From NCBI GenBank assembly GCA_021835845.1, contig JAKBJU010000013.1, positions 1-64,000 on the forward strand: DNA of 64,000 nt, in the 5' to 3' direction. The translations under genes were made by a program, and so were the position numbers. Below are positions 16,010 through 24,001 of this stretch, in pieces. The stretch comes from Pseudomonadota bacterium. GTDB lineage: Bacteria; Pseudomonadota; Gammaproteobacteria; Burkholderiales; JABEVD01. The notes under the pieces were generated by a model. It made no database searches. It was not told the origin of the DNA and saw nothing but the letters and a program-made list of their open reading frames with translations. The first letter of the stretch is position 1; each line of letters begins with the position of its first letter.

Positions 16010-17373
16010 TCGACTTTCTTCGGAATTTCGTTCAGCCTGCCCATGGACTGCGCCAGGGTGGCCTTGTCTATCTGCCAGTTGTACATCGCCTGCACGCGCT
16101 GCTGCCTTGCGCTTGCGAGCGAAGACTCGGCAGTCAGGAGATCGACGATGGTTCCCACCCCGGCCTTGTAGCGTCCGAGGGCCATCCGCTCCGACTCCGT
16201 TGCGCTTTCCAGGAGGGCCTGGGTCGATCTCAGCGTCTCCGTCCCGGTGACCAGATTATGATAGGCGCGCCATACATCCAGGGAAACCTGCATGGCGATC
16301 TGATCGCGCTGGGCGCTGGAAGCCGCCACCCTGGCTTCGGCTGCGCGTATGCTGTAGGTGGTATTGAACCCGGTGAAGATCGGGACATTGAGGGTCAGGC
16401 CGACCGAGGTGCTGCGATAGGGGTCGTAAATGCTCGAGTGGGTGTAGTTCTGACTGGCCGAAAGCGCGATGTTCGGCATCCCGGAAGCCTTCGCCGCATC
16501 CACGCTGGCTTTCGCCGCATCGAGCTGCGCCTGCGCCGCCTTCAGATCCGGGCGCGAGTTTTTGGCCTCATCGATCAGACGGCTGACATTCTGCTCGAAT
16601 TTTTCGTCGGGACTCGAAAGGGGCGGCGCGATCCGCAAAACATGATCCGCTTCCAGCCCCATTGCATTCGCGAGCACACCTTCGGCCGTTTTTTCATTTC
16701 CCTGGGCAGTGATCCGGTTAAGCACAGCCTGGACATAGGCTGTATTGGCCTGCAATTGATCGGCGCGGGTGGCCGTGCCTATTTTGTAGCGGCTCGAAGC
16801 CGCATTCAGGCTTTCCAGGCTGGATCTTTCGGACTCCAGGGCGGCATCCACCGCCGCCCTGCTCGCAAAAAGCTGGTAATAGGCCTGCACCGCAGCCAGG
16901 AAAACAGTCTGTATCGTCGCATCCCGGGTCGCATTGAGCGCGATCAGCGTTTGCATCGCGTTGTCGAGCGCGGCGCGCCTTGCGCCGAAATCGTAAAGCA
17001 TATAGCTCAATGAGAGCGTCGTTCCGGTCTGGCTAAAATCCGAACTGCCGGCTCCCTGAAGCCGGCTCAGAATCGATGAATCCTTGTTTTCGCTGGAGGA
17101 TACGCTGCCGTTCAAGGTCGGCAAATAGGCGCTTTTGGCAATGCCGACCTGAGCGGCCTGCACCCTGGCATTGGCCCATGCTTCTCTGGTCTGGGGATTG
17201 TTGCAAAGCGCATGCTCGACCACGTCGGCGAGGGCAAGCGGGGAGTTTCCCTCGTCCTTGAAACTGCAGGGAGGCGCGGTCATGCCTTCGGTCGTGAAGG
17301 GATCGCTCAAATCGAATGCGTTTGCCTCCCCGAAAAACAAGAGCGCGCAGATTAACCCAATTCTGGCATTCAT
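16006..17373 (-). CDS. TolC family outer-membrane efflux protein
   Basis: The 455-residue protein has a signal peptide ending EANA-F (residue 19-20) and two outer-membrane efflux repeats, with long Ala/Gln-rich helices (EAWANARVQAAQVGIAKSAYLPTL and the second copy after RPDLKAAQAQLDAAKASVDAA). It forms the exit duct for the MacAB-like pump encoded downstream. It is the first gene of the operon and is divergent from prfB, with a good promoter 35-63 bases upstream. Confidence 0.93.
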   Translation of the reverse strand: MNARIGLICALLFFGEANAFDLSDPFTTEGMTAPPCSFKDEGNSPLALADVVEHALCNNPQTREAWANARVQAAQVGIAKSAYLPTLNGSVSSSENKDSSILSRLQGAGSSDFSQTGTTLSLSYMLYDFGARRAALDNAMQTLIALNATRDATIQTVFLAAVQAYYQLFASRAAVDAALESERSSLESLNAASSRYKIGTATRADQLQANTAYVQAVLNRITAQGNEKTAEGVLANAMGLEADHVLRIAPPLSSPDEKFEQNVSRLIDEAKNSRPDLKAAQAQLDAAKASVDAAKASGMPNIALSASQNYTHSSIYDPYRSTSVGLTLNVPIFTGFNTTYSIRAAEARVAASSAQRDQIAMQVSLDVWRAYHNLVTGTETLRSTQALLESATESERMALGRYKAGVGTIVDLLTAESSLASARQQRVQAMYNWQIDKATLAQSMGRLNEIPKKVE

Positions 17374-17407
17374 CCCTTCGTCCGACTGGTATGAGACCTA
17401 TGCAATC

Positions 17408-17436
17408 AGAATATGCCAAATTCCAATATTATGTAA
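17408..17436 (-). promoter_or_regulatory. Promoter of the exporter operon
   Basis: On the minus strand TTACAT (17436-17431), a 17-base spacer and TATTCT (17413-17408) resemble a sigma-70 promoter; the predicted leader is about 28 bases. Confidence 0.5.
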
Positions 17437-17473
17437 CCATCCGGCGCTCGCGGCCATGCAATTCCGAATAATG

Positions 17474-17479
17474 TATAAT
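17474..17479 (+). promoter_or_regulatory. -10 box for prfB (TATAAT)
   Basis: A perfect TATAAT lies 22 bases before the prfB start codon. The -35 region is weak. An AAAGGAAAG ribosome site lies between it and the ATG. Confidence 0.5.
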
Positions 17480-17501
17480 CGGATGTTTGAAAAAGGAAAG
17501 C

Positions 17502-18609
17502 ATGATGGAAGCAGAACAGATCAACGCCATTTCTAACCGGCTGCACGACCTGAAGGCGAGGGAATCCGAACTACGGAGGTATCTTTGACTTCACTGCCAA
17601 GGAAGAACGGCTGACTGAAGTCACGAGGCTTGCCGAAGATCCTGCAGTCTGGGAAGATCAGAAGAAAGCGCAGGAACTCGGAAAGGAGAAGAAAGCCCTT
17701 GAGGAAATCGTCCTCAACCTGAGAAAAATCGACCAGGCTCTGGCGGATGCGATGGCGCTTTTCGAAATGGCCCAGGAAGAAGGGGACGATGCCACGCTCG
17801 AAAGCATAGACCAGGATGCAAGGGAAGTCGCCAGATCGGTCGAGGCACTCGAATTCAGGCGCATGTTCGCCAACCCCATGGATCCCAACAACTGCTTCAT
17901 CGACATCCAGGCGGGCTCCGGCGGGACCGAAGCGCAGGACTGGGCCTCGATGCTGGAGCGCATGTACCTGAAATATTGCGAAAAAAAGGGCTTCAAGGTC
18001 GAGGTTCTGGAAGAATCGGAAGGCGAAGTCGCTGGAATCAAGAGCGCAACGCTCAAGGTCGAAGGCGACTATGCCTACGGCTATCTCAGGACGGAAACAG
18101 GCGTGCACCGCCTGGTGAGGAAGTCCCCTTTCGATTCCGGGAACAGGCGCCACACTTCCTTCGCCAGCGTGTTCGCCTATCCGGAAATAGACGATTCCAT
18201 CGAAATCACGATCAACCCCGCCGACCTGAGAATAGACACTTTCAGGGCGTCCGGCGCGGGCGGACAGCATATCAACAAAACCGATTCGGCGATCCGCATC
18301 ACCCACATCCCGACCAATATCGTGGTGCAATGCCAGAACGACCGGTCCCAGCACAAGAACCGGGCCGAAGCGATGAGCATGCTGAAAGCGCGCCTGTACG
18401 AAGCGGAACTCAGGAAAAAGAACGAGGAGAAGCAGGCTCTCGAAGACACCAAGAGCGACATCGGCTGGGGGCACCAGATCCGCTCCTATGTGCTGGATCA
18501 GTCGCGCATCAAGGACTTGCGCACCAATCACGAAGTCGGCAACACCCAGGCCATCCTGGACGGGGATCTCGACGATTTCATCGCGGCAAGCCTGAAGCAG
18601 GGCGTTTGA
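17502..18609 (+). CDS. prfB: Peptide chain release factor 2 (programmed +1 frameshift)
   Basis: The gene is read as 17502-17585 joined to 17587-18609, giving 368 residues. After 28 codons an in-frame TGA interrupts the reading frame; skipping the T at 17586 restores the RF2 frame. RF2 identity is shown by the stop-recognition tripeptide SPF (in [11 protein letters not shown]) and the GGQ loop ([16 protein letters not shown]), the catalytic element for peptidyl-tRNA hydrolysis. The interrupting TGA is itself read by RF2, so synthesis is autoregulated, as established for E. coli. A later ATG at 17752 is in frame but would remove the N-terminal domain. Confidence 0.96.
17574..17589 (+). promoter_or_regulatory. 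prfB +1 frameshift site
   Basis: CGGAGGTATCTTTGAC contains a Shine-Dalgarno-like CGGAGG, three bases (TAT), the slippery CTT, the TGA stop and the following C. The arrangement matches the classic RF2 frameshift signal; only the internal Shine-Dalgarno differs slightly from E. coli AGGGGG. Confidence 0.95.
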
Positions 18610-18636
18610 ATATGACATCAAGGGACCGTTGAAAAA

Positions 18637-19491
18637 ATGACTGCGCATTCCGAAGACCTGATCGGCAAGTTCGGAGCCGCTGCCGAGAAAATGCCGGCAT
18701 TTCCGAAGAGCGTGCAAAAGGTCCTGGAATTGTCGAGGAACATCGACTGCCAGGCCAAGGACATCGTATCCGTCATCGAGAAGGATCCGGTGATGGCTGC
18801 CAAGATTCTGAAGGTGCTCAACTCGCCCTACTACAGCCTGCCGAGCAAAATCACCTCCATCGATCGCTCCATCGTCTACCTCGGCTTCAACACCGTCAAG
18901 AATCTGGCTCTCGGGATCGCTGCCATAGGAGTTCTTCCCAAGCACAACAGAGCTGATTTCGACATCGACCAGTATCTGCGCCATTCCCTGTTCGTCGCCG
19001 GCATTGCCAAACTGCTGTGCGGCAGAATATCCCCAAATACCGATTCGACCGAATGTTTCATCGCGGGTCTTCTGCACGACTTCGGGAAAGTCGTATTCGC
19101 GCAGTTCATGCCCGAGGAATTCAAGCTGGCCCTGGATCGCGCAAAGAACGGGAACATCCCGCTGCACCTTGCGGAAAGGGAAATTCTGGGTGCGGACCAT
19201 TGCCTGATGGGGTCAATGCTGGCCGAAAAATGGCAGTTTCCTGTGCCGCTCGTCGAAGCCATCCGGCATCATCACGAAGATGCGAACCAGGGCTCGGACG
19301 TGCTGGCCTGCGTGATGGCGGCAAACCGCATCAGCAAGACTGCGGATTTCGGCTTCTCGGGCAGCCCCTGCGTGGAGGAACTCCCCCCTTTCGCGTCGAA
19401 TCGCTGCGGCAATCTGGAGGACCTCACCCCGGAGGATCTCGCCAGAATCAGGGAAGAGGCGGAAATGTTTTCGCGGATCGGAAGCTCATGA
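18637..19491 (+). CDS. HDOD-domain signalling protein
   Basis: The 284-residue protein is mostly one HDOD domain (about residues 18-215), recognised by LPAFPKSVQKVLEL-type start, VIEKDPVMAAKILKVLNSPYYSLPSKITSIDRSIVYLGF and a GLLHDFGKVVF segment. HDOD proteins are metal-independent relatives of HD phosphohydrolases and act in signal transduction. There is no attached output domain. It follows prfB by 27 bases and overlaps the MBL gene as ATGA, so it is likely co-transcribed with both. Confidence 0.85.
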   Translation: MTAHSEDLIGKFGAAAEKMPAFPKSVQKVLELSRNIDCQAKDIVSVIEKDPVMAAKILKVLNSPYYSLPSKITSIDRSIVYLGFNTVKNLALGIAAIGVLPKHNRADFDIDQYLRHSLFVAGIAKLLCGRISPNTDSTECFIAGLLHDFGKVVFAQFMPEEFKLALDRAKNGNIPLHLAEREILGADHCLMGSMLAEKWQFPVPLVEAIRHHHEDANQGSDVLACVMAANRISKTADFGFSGSPCVEELPPFASNRCGNLEDLTPEDLARIREEAEMFSRIGSS

Positions 19492-20372
19492 AAATCAAGT
19501 TCTGGGGCGTGCGCGGCTCGATACCTGTCCCGGGGCCGAAAACAGTCAAATACGGCGGCAACACTACCTGCATCGAAATCCGCACCGATTCGGGAGAACT
19601 CGTCATTCTCGACGGGGGAACCGGCATCTTTCAGCTGGCCCAATCGCTGCTGGGCGAAATGCCGGTTACCGCAAACGTATTCCTCTCGCACAGCCACTGG
19701 GATCATATCCACGGGCTGCCCTTCTTCATTCCGCTTTTCGTTCCGGGAAACCGCCTGCGGCTTCACGGCGCATACGATCTGGTTTCAAGCCGCGGCGTGG
19801 AACAGGTGATGGACGTGCAGTTGCAGTACAGCTTCTTCCCCATCAGGGAAGCGGAACTTCAGGCGTCCATAGAATATTTCACGCTCACCCCGGGAGTGCC
19901 TGTGGAAATAGGCAATGCCACCACGGTCACGCCGATACTGCTCAATCACCCCGTGGTGAATTTCGGCTACCGCATCGATTGCAATGGAAAATCGGTGTTT
20001 TTCACCGGAGACCACGAACCGCCCTACAATATCTACTCCCCTGAAGAAGCCGGCCACGACGAATACCGGCAGATCATCCAGGAAAGGGAAGCGGGCATTC
20101 TGGATGCGATCAGGGGCGTGGACGTGATCATCGCCGATTCGAGCTACTCCAATGAGGAATACGCCAAAAAGAGAGGCTGGGGGCACGGCACCTTCGACAC
20201 ATCCATCCGGCTCGCGCGGGATGCGGGTGCGAAAATTCTGTATTTCACCCATCACGAACCGACCCGCAGCGACGACGATCTGGAGCGAATTTTCGCCGAC
20301 ATCCTGAAAAAACATCCGCCCGAAGGACTGGAATACCGCCTGGCCAAGGAAGGCGATGGCATGGAATTCTAG
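19488..20372 (+). CDS. MBL-fold metallo-hydrolase
   Basis: The 294-residue protein starts MKIKFWGVRGSIPVPG and carries the metal motif HSHWDH (H68, H70, D72, H73), with further ligands in TGDHE and the HHEPTRSDDDLE end. The family is a stand-alone metallo-beta-lactamase-fold hydrolase, often found beside signalling genes; several relatives act on cyclic nucleotides or phosphodiesters, but the substrate here is unknown. The ATG at 19488 overlaps the HDOD stop. Its own TAG stop is formed by the first bases of the adjoining miniature element. Confidence 0.83.
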   Translation: MKIKFWGVRGSIPVPGPKTVKYGGNTTCIEIRTDSGELVILDGGTGIFQLAQSLLGEMPVTANVFLSHSHWDHIHGLPFFIPLFVPGNRLRLHGAYDLVSSRGVEQVMDVQLQYSFFPIREAELQASIEYFTLTPGVPVEIGNATTVTPILLNHPVVNFGYRIDCNGKSVFFTGDHEPPYNIYSPEEAGHDEYRQIIQEREAGILDAIRGVDVIIADSSYSNEEYAKKRGWGHGTFDTSIRLARDAGAKILYFTHHEPTRSDDDLERIFADILKKHPPEGLEYRLAKEGDGMEF

Positions 20373-20641
20373 GGCCTGTTAACACTTGTCCGGTGCGGTG
20401 CGTTGCGGCAAGATGCCGGCGGATACAAGGCGTGCGGCGCAGCGAATGGTTGCGCCCTTCGCAAGGCGCGCAACACAGTAGACGCGGCATATTGCCGCAA
20501 CCCGAAGGGAACGGTTGAATCAGGGACACTGCCGCGTTCCTCACGGCTTGTTTGGAATAACCAAACCGCGCCGCTCCGGCCTTGCCCTGTCACCTGATTC
20601 ATCACGTTCGCACGCATCGGGCAAGTGTTAACAGGCCCTAG
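20369..20641. mobile_element. 273-bp miniature inverted-repeat element, copy A
   Basis: The segment is bounded by 20-base perfect inverted repeats CTAGGGCCTGTTAACACTTG (20369-20388) and complement (20622-20641). It has no credible gene. An element of exactly the same length, roughly 90 percent identical by eye and in the opposite orientation, occurs at 40427-40699. The TAG stop of the MBL gene lies in the left CTAG; the convergent flavin reductase gene stops 11 bases beyond the right end. The CTAG ends could include a TA or CTAG target duplication, as in some IS5-family groups. Confidence 0.85.
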
Positions 20642-20652
20642 GGAAGTCCCGA

Positions 20653-21183
20653 TCACCGCATTTCGGAAGGCAGTCTTACCGTCTCGCCCGCGACCATGAA
20701 GGTGCCGTAGCCGCGGTGATGGAGGGTCCTGGGCTCTGTCACTGCCGGATCGACCCATGCCCGCGTCACCTCCATGATGAAGAGTTGGTATTGCTTCACC
20801 CTGTCGATCACCTTGCACTCGAGGCTCGCGTAGCATTCCCCGATCAGGGCAGCTTCGACATCGGAAGCCTTTTCCCGGGTAAAGGCGCATGTCTCGAACT
20901 TGTCGGCGTTTCTTCCGCTCGAATTGCCGCACAAGGCAACCTGCCGACCGATCTCGGCTGTCGGAATGCTGATCGCGCATTCGCCGCTTTTCTCGAGCAA
21001 TTCGAAGCTGTAATTGCTTTCGCTGATCACGCAGGCAAGGATGGGCGGATCGAATTCGATCATGGTATGCCATGACTGGGCCATGATGCTCTCCCTGCCC
21101 TTCCAGCGCGTCGAGATCAGCACCACCGGCCCTGTCTCGAGCAGCCCGTAAACCCCTGACAAGGGAAAATCCTGCTTTGCCAT
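20653..21183 (-). CDS. Flavin reductase-like domain protein (FMN-binding)
   Basis: The 176-residue protein has the flavin-reductase/split-barrel fold: [36 protein letters not shown] is the flavin-binding start and [15 protein letters not shown] the central motif. Such proteins supply reduced flavin or bind FMN as redox carriers; the partner is unknown. The ATG at 21183 (after CTCGGGGGC) is preferred over upstream in-frame starts at 21216 and 21234. It is divergent from lysS. Confidence 0.82.
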   Translation of the reverse strand: MAKQDFPLSGVYGLLETGPVVLISTRWKGRESIMAQSWHTMIEFDPPILACVISESNYSFELLEKSGECAISIPTAEIGRQVALCGNSSGRNADKFETCAFTREKASDVEAALIGECYASLECKVIDRVKQYQLFIMEVTRAWVDPAVTEPRTLHHRGYGTFMVAGETVRLPSEMR

Positions 21184-21256
21184 CTTCGCCCCCGAGTCGC
21201 TGAACGGATATTCCATTGTAGCCACTGTTCGCAACTGGCGGCCTCCGTGGGCGCAA

Positions 21257-21265
21257 TGCTATAAT
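21257..21265 (+). promoter_or_regulatory. Extended -10 promoter for lysS
   Basis: TGCTATAAT combines a perfect TATAAT with the upstream TGn extension, which can work without a good -35 box. The predicted leader before the lysS ATG is about 42 bases. Confidence 0.55.
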
Positions 21266-21313
21266 TGCAGCCATTTTCCGGGAAAAAGCCCTTCGGTTTG
21301 CGGGCATACAGAC

Positions 21314-22804
21314 ATGGCAGAACAACAGGACGAAAACCAGATCGTGGCCGAGCGCCGCGCCAAGCTCGCAGCCTTGAGGGAAAAAGGCGTCGCCTTCCCC
21401 AACGACTTCGAAAGAAAACACTTCGCAGCCGATCTTCACCAGGCTTACGATTCGCTGGAAAACGAAGCTCTCAGGGAAGAGTCCCTGGAAGTAGCCGTCG
21501 CCGGAAGGATGATGCTGAAGCGCGTGATGGGGAAAGCGAGCTTCGCCACCCTGCAGGACATGAGCGGAAAGATCCAGCTCTACATCGCCAACGACATCAC
21601 GGGAATCGAGGCGCACGAGGCTTTCAAGCACTACGACCTGGGCGACATCCTGGGCGCGAAGGGAAAACTTTTCAAGACCAGGACGGGCGAGCTTTCCGTC
21701 GAAGTCTCCGAAATCAGGCTGCTCTCCAAGGCCTTGCGCCCCCTGCCGGAAAAATTCCACGGCCTCACTGACCAGGAACAGAAATACCGCCTGCGCTACA
21801 TCGACCTCATCACCAACGAGGAAACGCGCAAGGTTTTCGTTGCGCGATCGAGAATCATCCAGGCGATGCGCGAATTTTTCGCTGCCCATGGCTACCTCGA
21901 AGTCGAGACGCCGATGATGCACCCGATTCCGGGAGGCGCTTCCGCAAGGCCCTTCGTCACTCACCACAACACGCTCGACATGCAGCTTTATCTCAGGATA
22001 GCGCCGGAGCTTTATCTGAAGCGCCTGGTGGTAGGAGGGATGGAGAAAGTCTTCGAGATCAACCGCAATTTCAGGAACGAAGGCATGTCGACCCGGCACA
22101 ATCCGGAATTCACCATGATCGAATTCTACGAGGCCTACCGGGATTACAAGTACCTGATGGATTTCACCGAGGCCCTTTTCCGGGAAATCGCGAAAAAGAC
22201 CCTGGGCGGCACCCGTTTCGAATACCAGGGCAAAGCGCTCGACTTCGGCAAGCCCTTCGACAGGCTGACGCTCTCCCAGGCGATCCGCAAATACCACCCG
22301 GACTACAATGCCTCCGACCTGGACAGCCGTCCGTTCCTGATTTCGAAGCTCGAGGAACTCGGCGCGCACCACAGGAAAACGGACGGAATAGGTGGATTGC
22401 AGCTCTCCCTTTTCGAGGAAACGACCGAGCACCTGCTTTTCGACCCCACCTTCATCGTCGATTATCCTGCGGAAGCCTCCCCTCTCGCGAGAAGGAACGA
22501 CGGGGATCCCTCGATCACCGACCGGTTCGAACTATTCATCGCCGGGCGCGAGATCGCCAATGGCTTTTCCGAGCTCAACGATCCGGAAGACCAGGCCGAG
22601 CGCTTCATGGATCAGGTCAGGCAGAAGGAATCGGGGGATATGGAGGCGATGCATTACGACGCCGATTATATCCGCGCGCTCGAACATGGCCTTCCTCCGA
22701 CTGCGGGGGAAGGCATAGGCATCGACAGGCTGGTCATGCTGCTCACGGACAGCCCATCCATCCGGGATGTGATCCTGTTTCCCCAGATGCGCCCCGCGGA
22801 CTGA
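21314..22804 (+). CDS. lysS: Lysyl-tRNA synthetase (class II)
   Basis: The 496-residue enzyme has an N-terminal OB-fold anticodon domain (about 55-145) and a class II core. Motif 2 is seen in [23 protein letters not shown] and motif 3 in [13 protein letters not shown]. It charges tRNA-Lys. Its position downstream of prfB is shared with many proteobacteria, but here HDOD, MBL and flavin reductase genes plus a miniature element separate the two. Confidence 0.97.
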   Translation: MAEQQDENQIVAERRAKLAALREKGVAFPNDFERKHFAADLHQAYDSLENEALREESLEVAVAGRMMLKRVMGKASFATLQDMSGKIQLYIANDITGIEAHEAFKHYDLGDILGAKGKLFKTRTGELSVEVSEIRLLSKALRPLPEKFHGLTDQEQKYRLRYIDLITNEETRKVFVARSRIIQAMREFFAAHGYLEVETPMMHPIPGGASARPFVTHHNTLDMQLYLRIAPELYLKRLVVGGMEKVFEINRNFRNEGMSTRHNPEFTMIEFYEAYRDYKYLMDFTEALFREIAKKTLGGTRFEYQGKALDFGKPFDRLTLSQAIRKYHPDYNASDLDSRPFLISKLEELGAHHRKTDGIGGLQLSLFEETTEHLLFDPTFIVDYPAEASPLARRNDGDPSITDRFELFIAGREIANGFSELNDPEDQAERFMDQVRQKESGDMEAMHYDADYIRALEHGLPPTAGEGIGIDRLVMLLTDSPSIRDVILFPQMRPAD

Positions 22805-22808
22805 GCGA

Positions 22809-23099
22809 TCACGAGAAGTTCTGCTTAATTTCGCGCATCAGATTCACGGCAAAATGGGGATTGAACCTGTCGAGCGCGCCCATCACCAGCCAGCCGACGA
22901 TGAAGGGCTGGACCAGGAAGAACAGGGAAATCAGCCCCGTTTCGGCATAGAACCTGAGCATCCTGCCCGAGCGGCGCATGCGTTGCAGGCGCGAATAAAG
23001 CCTCATCCCGACCTTGCGCAGCGCAACGAGCTCGCCGACCATCAGGAAGAAGGCCAGCACCATGCCCGCCATCACGGTGAAATAGAGCTCGATATCCAT
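22809..23099 (-). CDS. Small inner-membrane protein, unknown family
   Basis: The 96-residue protein has two hydrophobic segments (about 6-24 and 51-73) around a basic stretch (VGMRLYSRLQRMRRSGRMLRF), so the loop should be cytoplasmic. No known family is recognised. The ATG at 23099 follows GGAGGGGCG; the longer in-frame extension upstream crosses a promoter-like region and is not credible. It is convergent with lysS, with 4 bases between the stops. Confidence 0.6.
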   Translation of the reverse strand: MDIELYFTVMAGMVLAFFLMVGELVALRKVGMRLYSRLQRMRRSGRMLRFYAETGLISLFFLVQPFIVGWLVMGALDRFNPHFAVNLMREIKQNFS

Positions 23100-23270
23100 C
23101 GCCCCTCCGTTCATCGTCACCCATGGCCGGGCCACCCCGGCACCTGCAATTTCCCCTGACTTCGGATTATAATTCACCCACATTCTGGTGGCGATCGCTC
23201 TCGAAGAAGCCTTGGAGTATATCTCCCAACACAAGTAGCCTGGCGCCCCTCCGGGACCGGACTTGGAGCA

Positions 23271-23960
23271 ATGATGAAAACCGTATTGATCACAGGCGCA
23301 AACCGGGGCCTCGGCCTGGAATTTTCCAGGCAATATGCATTGGACGGCTGGCGCGTGCTGGCCTGCTGCCGCAGCCCTTCACCAGGACTCGAAGAGCTTT
23401 CCGCCCGGAATCCAGAGCGGGTGAGCGTGCAGCCGCTGGATGTCTCTGACCATGGAGAAATCGAGCGACTGGGGCGTCTTCTCTCGGAAAAATCGATCGA
23501 CCTTCTGATCAACAACGCCGGCATCTATCCGGATTCCGGGGACTTTGGCCATACCGATTACGATAAATGGATGCAGGCGTTCAGGGTCAACACGATGGCG
23601 CCGCTCAAGATGGCTGAAGCCTTCGTGCGGCAGGTCGCAGGCAGCAGCCTGAAAACCATCGCCACCCTCACCAGCAAAATGGGCAGCCTCGCGGACAATG
23701 ACAGCGGCGGCGAATACCTTTACCGCACCAGCAAGGCAGCCGCCAACATGGTCACGAAAAGCCTTTCCATAGACCTGAAGCCTTACGGAATCACCGCAGT
23801 GGCGCTGCATCCGGGCTGGGTCAAGACCGACATGGGGGGACCTTCCGCCCTGATTTCGGTTGAAACAAGCGTATCCGGCATGCGGCAGGTGCTCGCAGGG
23901 ATCACGCCAGCCGATTCCGGGAAATTCATCGCCTACGACGGCATGGAGATTCCCTGGTAA
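23271..23960 (+). CDS. Short-chain dehydrogenase/reductase (C-factor-like)
   Basis: The 229-residue protein is a classical SDR: TGANRGLG (residues 9-15) for cofactor binding, NNAG (81-84), and the catalytic Y151-x3-K155 in YRTSK. The short length, GRLLSEKSIDLLINNAG and LHPGWVKTDMGG resemble the CsgA/C-factor and sniffer-type subgroup. Substrate unknown. The preceding 170 bases hold a TATAAT (23168-23173) with weak CTGCAA upstream that could serve as promoter. Confidence 0.85.
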   Translation: MMKTVLITGANRGLGLEFSRQYALDGWRVLACCRSPSPGLEELSARNPERVSVQPLDVSDHGEIERLGRLLSEKSIDLLINNAGIYPDSGDFGHTDYDKWMQAFRVNTMAPLKMAEAFVRQVAGSSLKTIATLTSKMGSLADNDSGGEYLYRTSKAAANMVTKSLSIDLKPYGITAVALHPGWVKTDMGGPSALISVETSVSGMRQVLAGITPADSGKFIAYDGMEIPW

Positions 23961-23965
23961 CACGA

Positions 23966-23995
23966 TTGTCAATGTATCCGGAGCTGGGCTAAGAT
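23966..23995 (+). promoter_or_regulatory. copA promoter with almost no leader
   Basis: TTGTCA (23966-23971), an 18-base spacer and TAAGAT (23990-23995) precede the copA ATG at 24002 by only 6 bases, so transcription would start at about the ATG. I see no CueR-type dyad in the spacer. Confidence 0.45.
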
Positions 23996-24001
23996 CGGGG
24001 T

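Noticed and set aside
17533-19200. Minus-strand open frame of 555 codons opposite prfB and HDOD
   Set aside because: It mirrors two strongly supported genes; long antisense frames are expected in GC-rich DNA.
20369-22432. Long minus-strand open frame of 687 codons across the miniature element and lysS
   Set aside because: It is antisense to lysS, a well-supported gene, and reads through the element and the flavin reductase end; the translation has no domain character.
23188-23238. Short plus-strand frame from GTG 23188 before the SDR gene, possible leader peptide
   Set aside because: No ribosome site, no regulatory codon run and no attenuator hairpin are visible.
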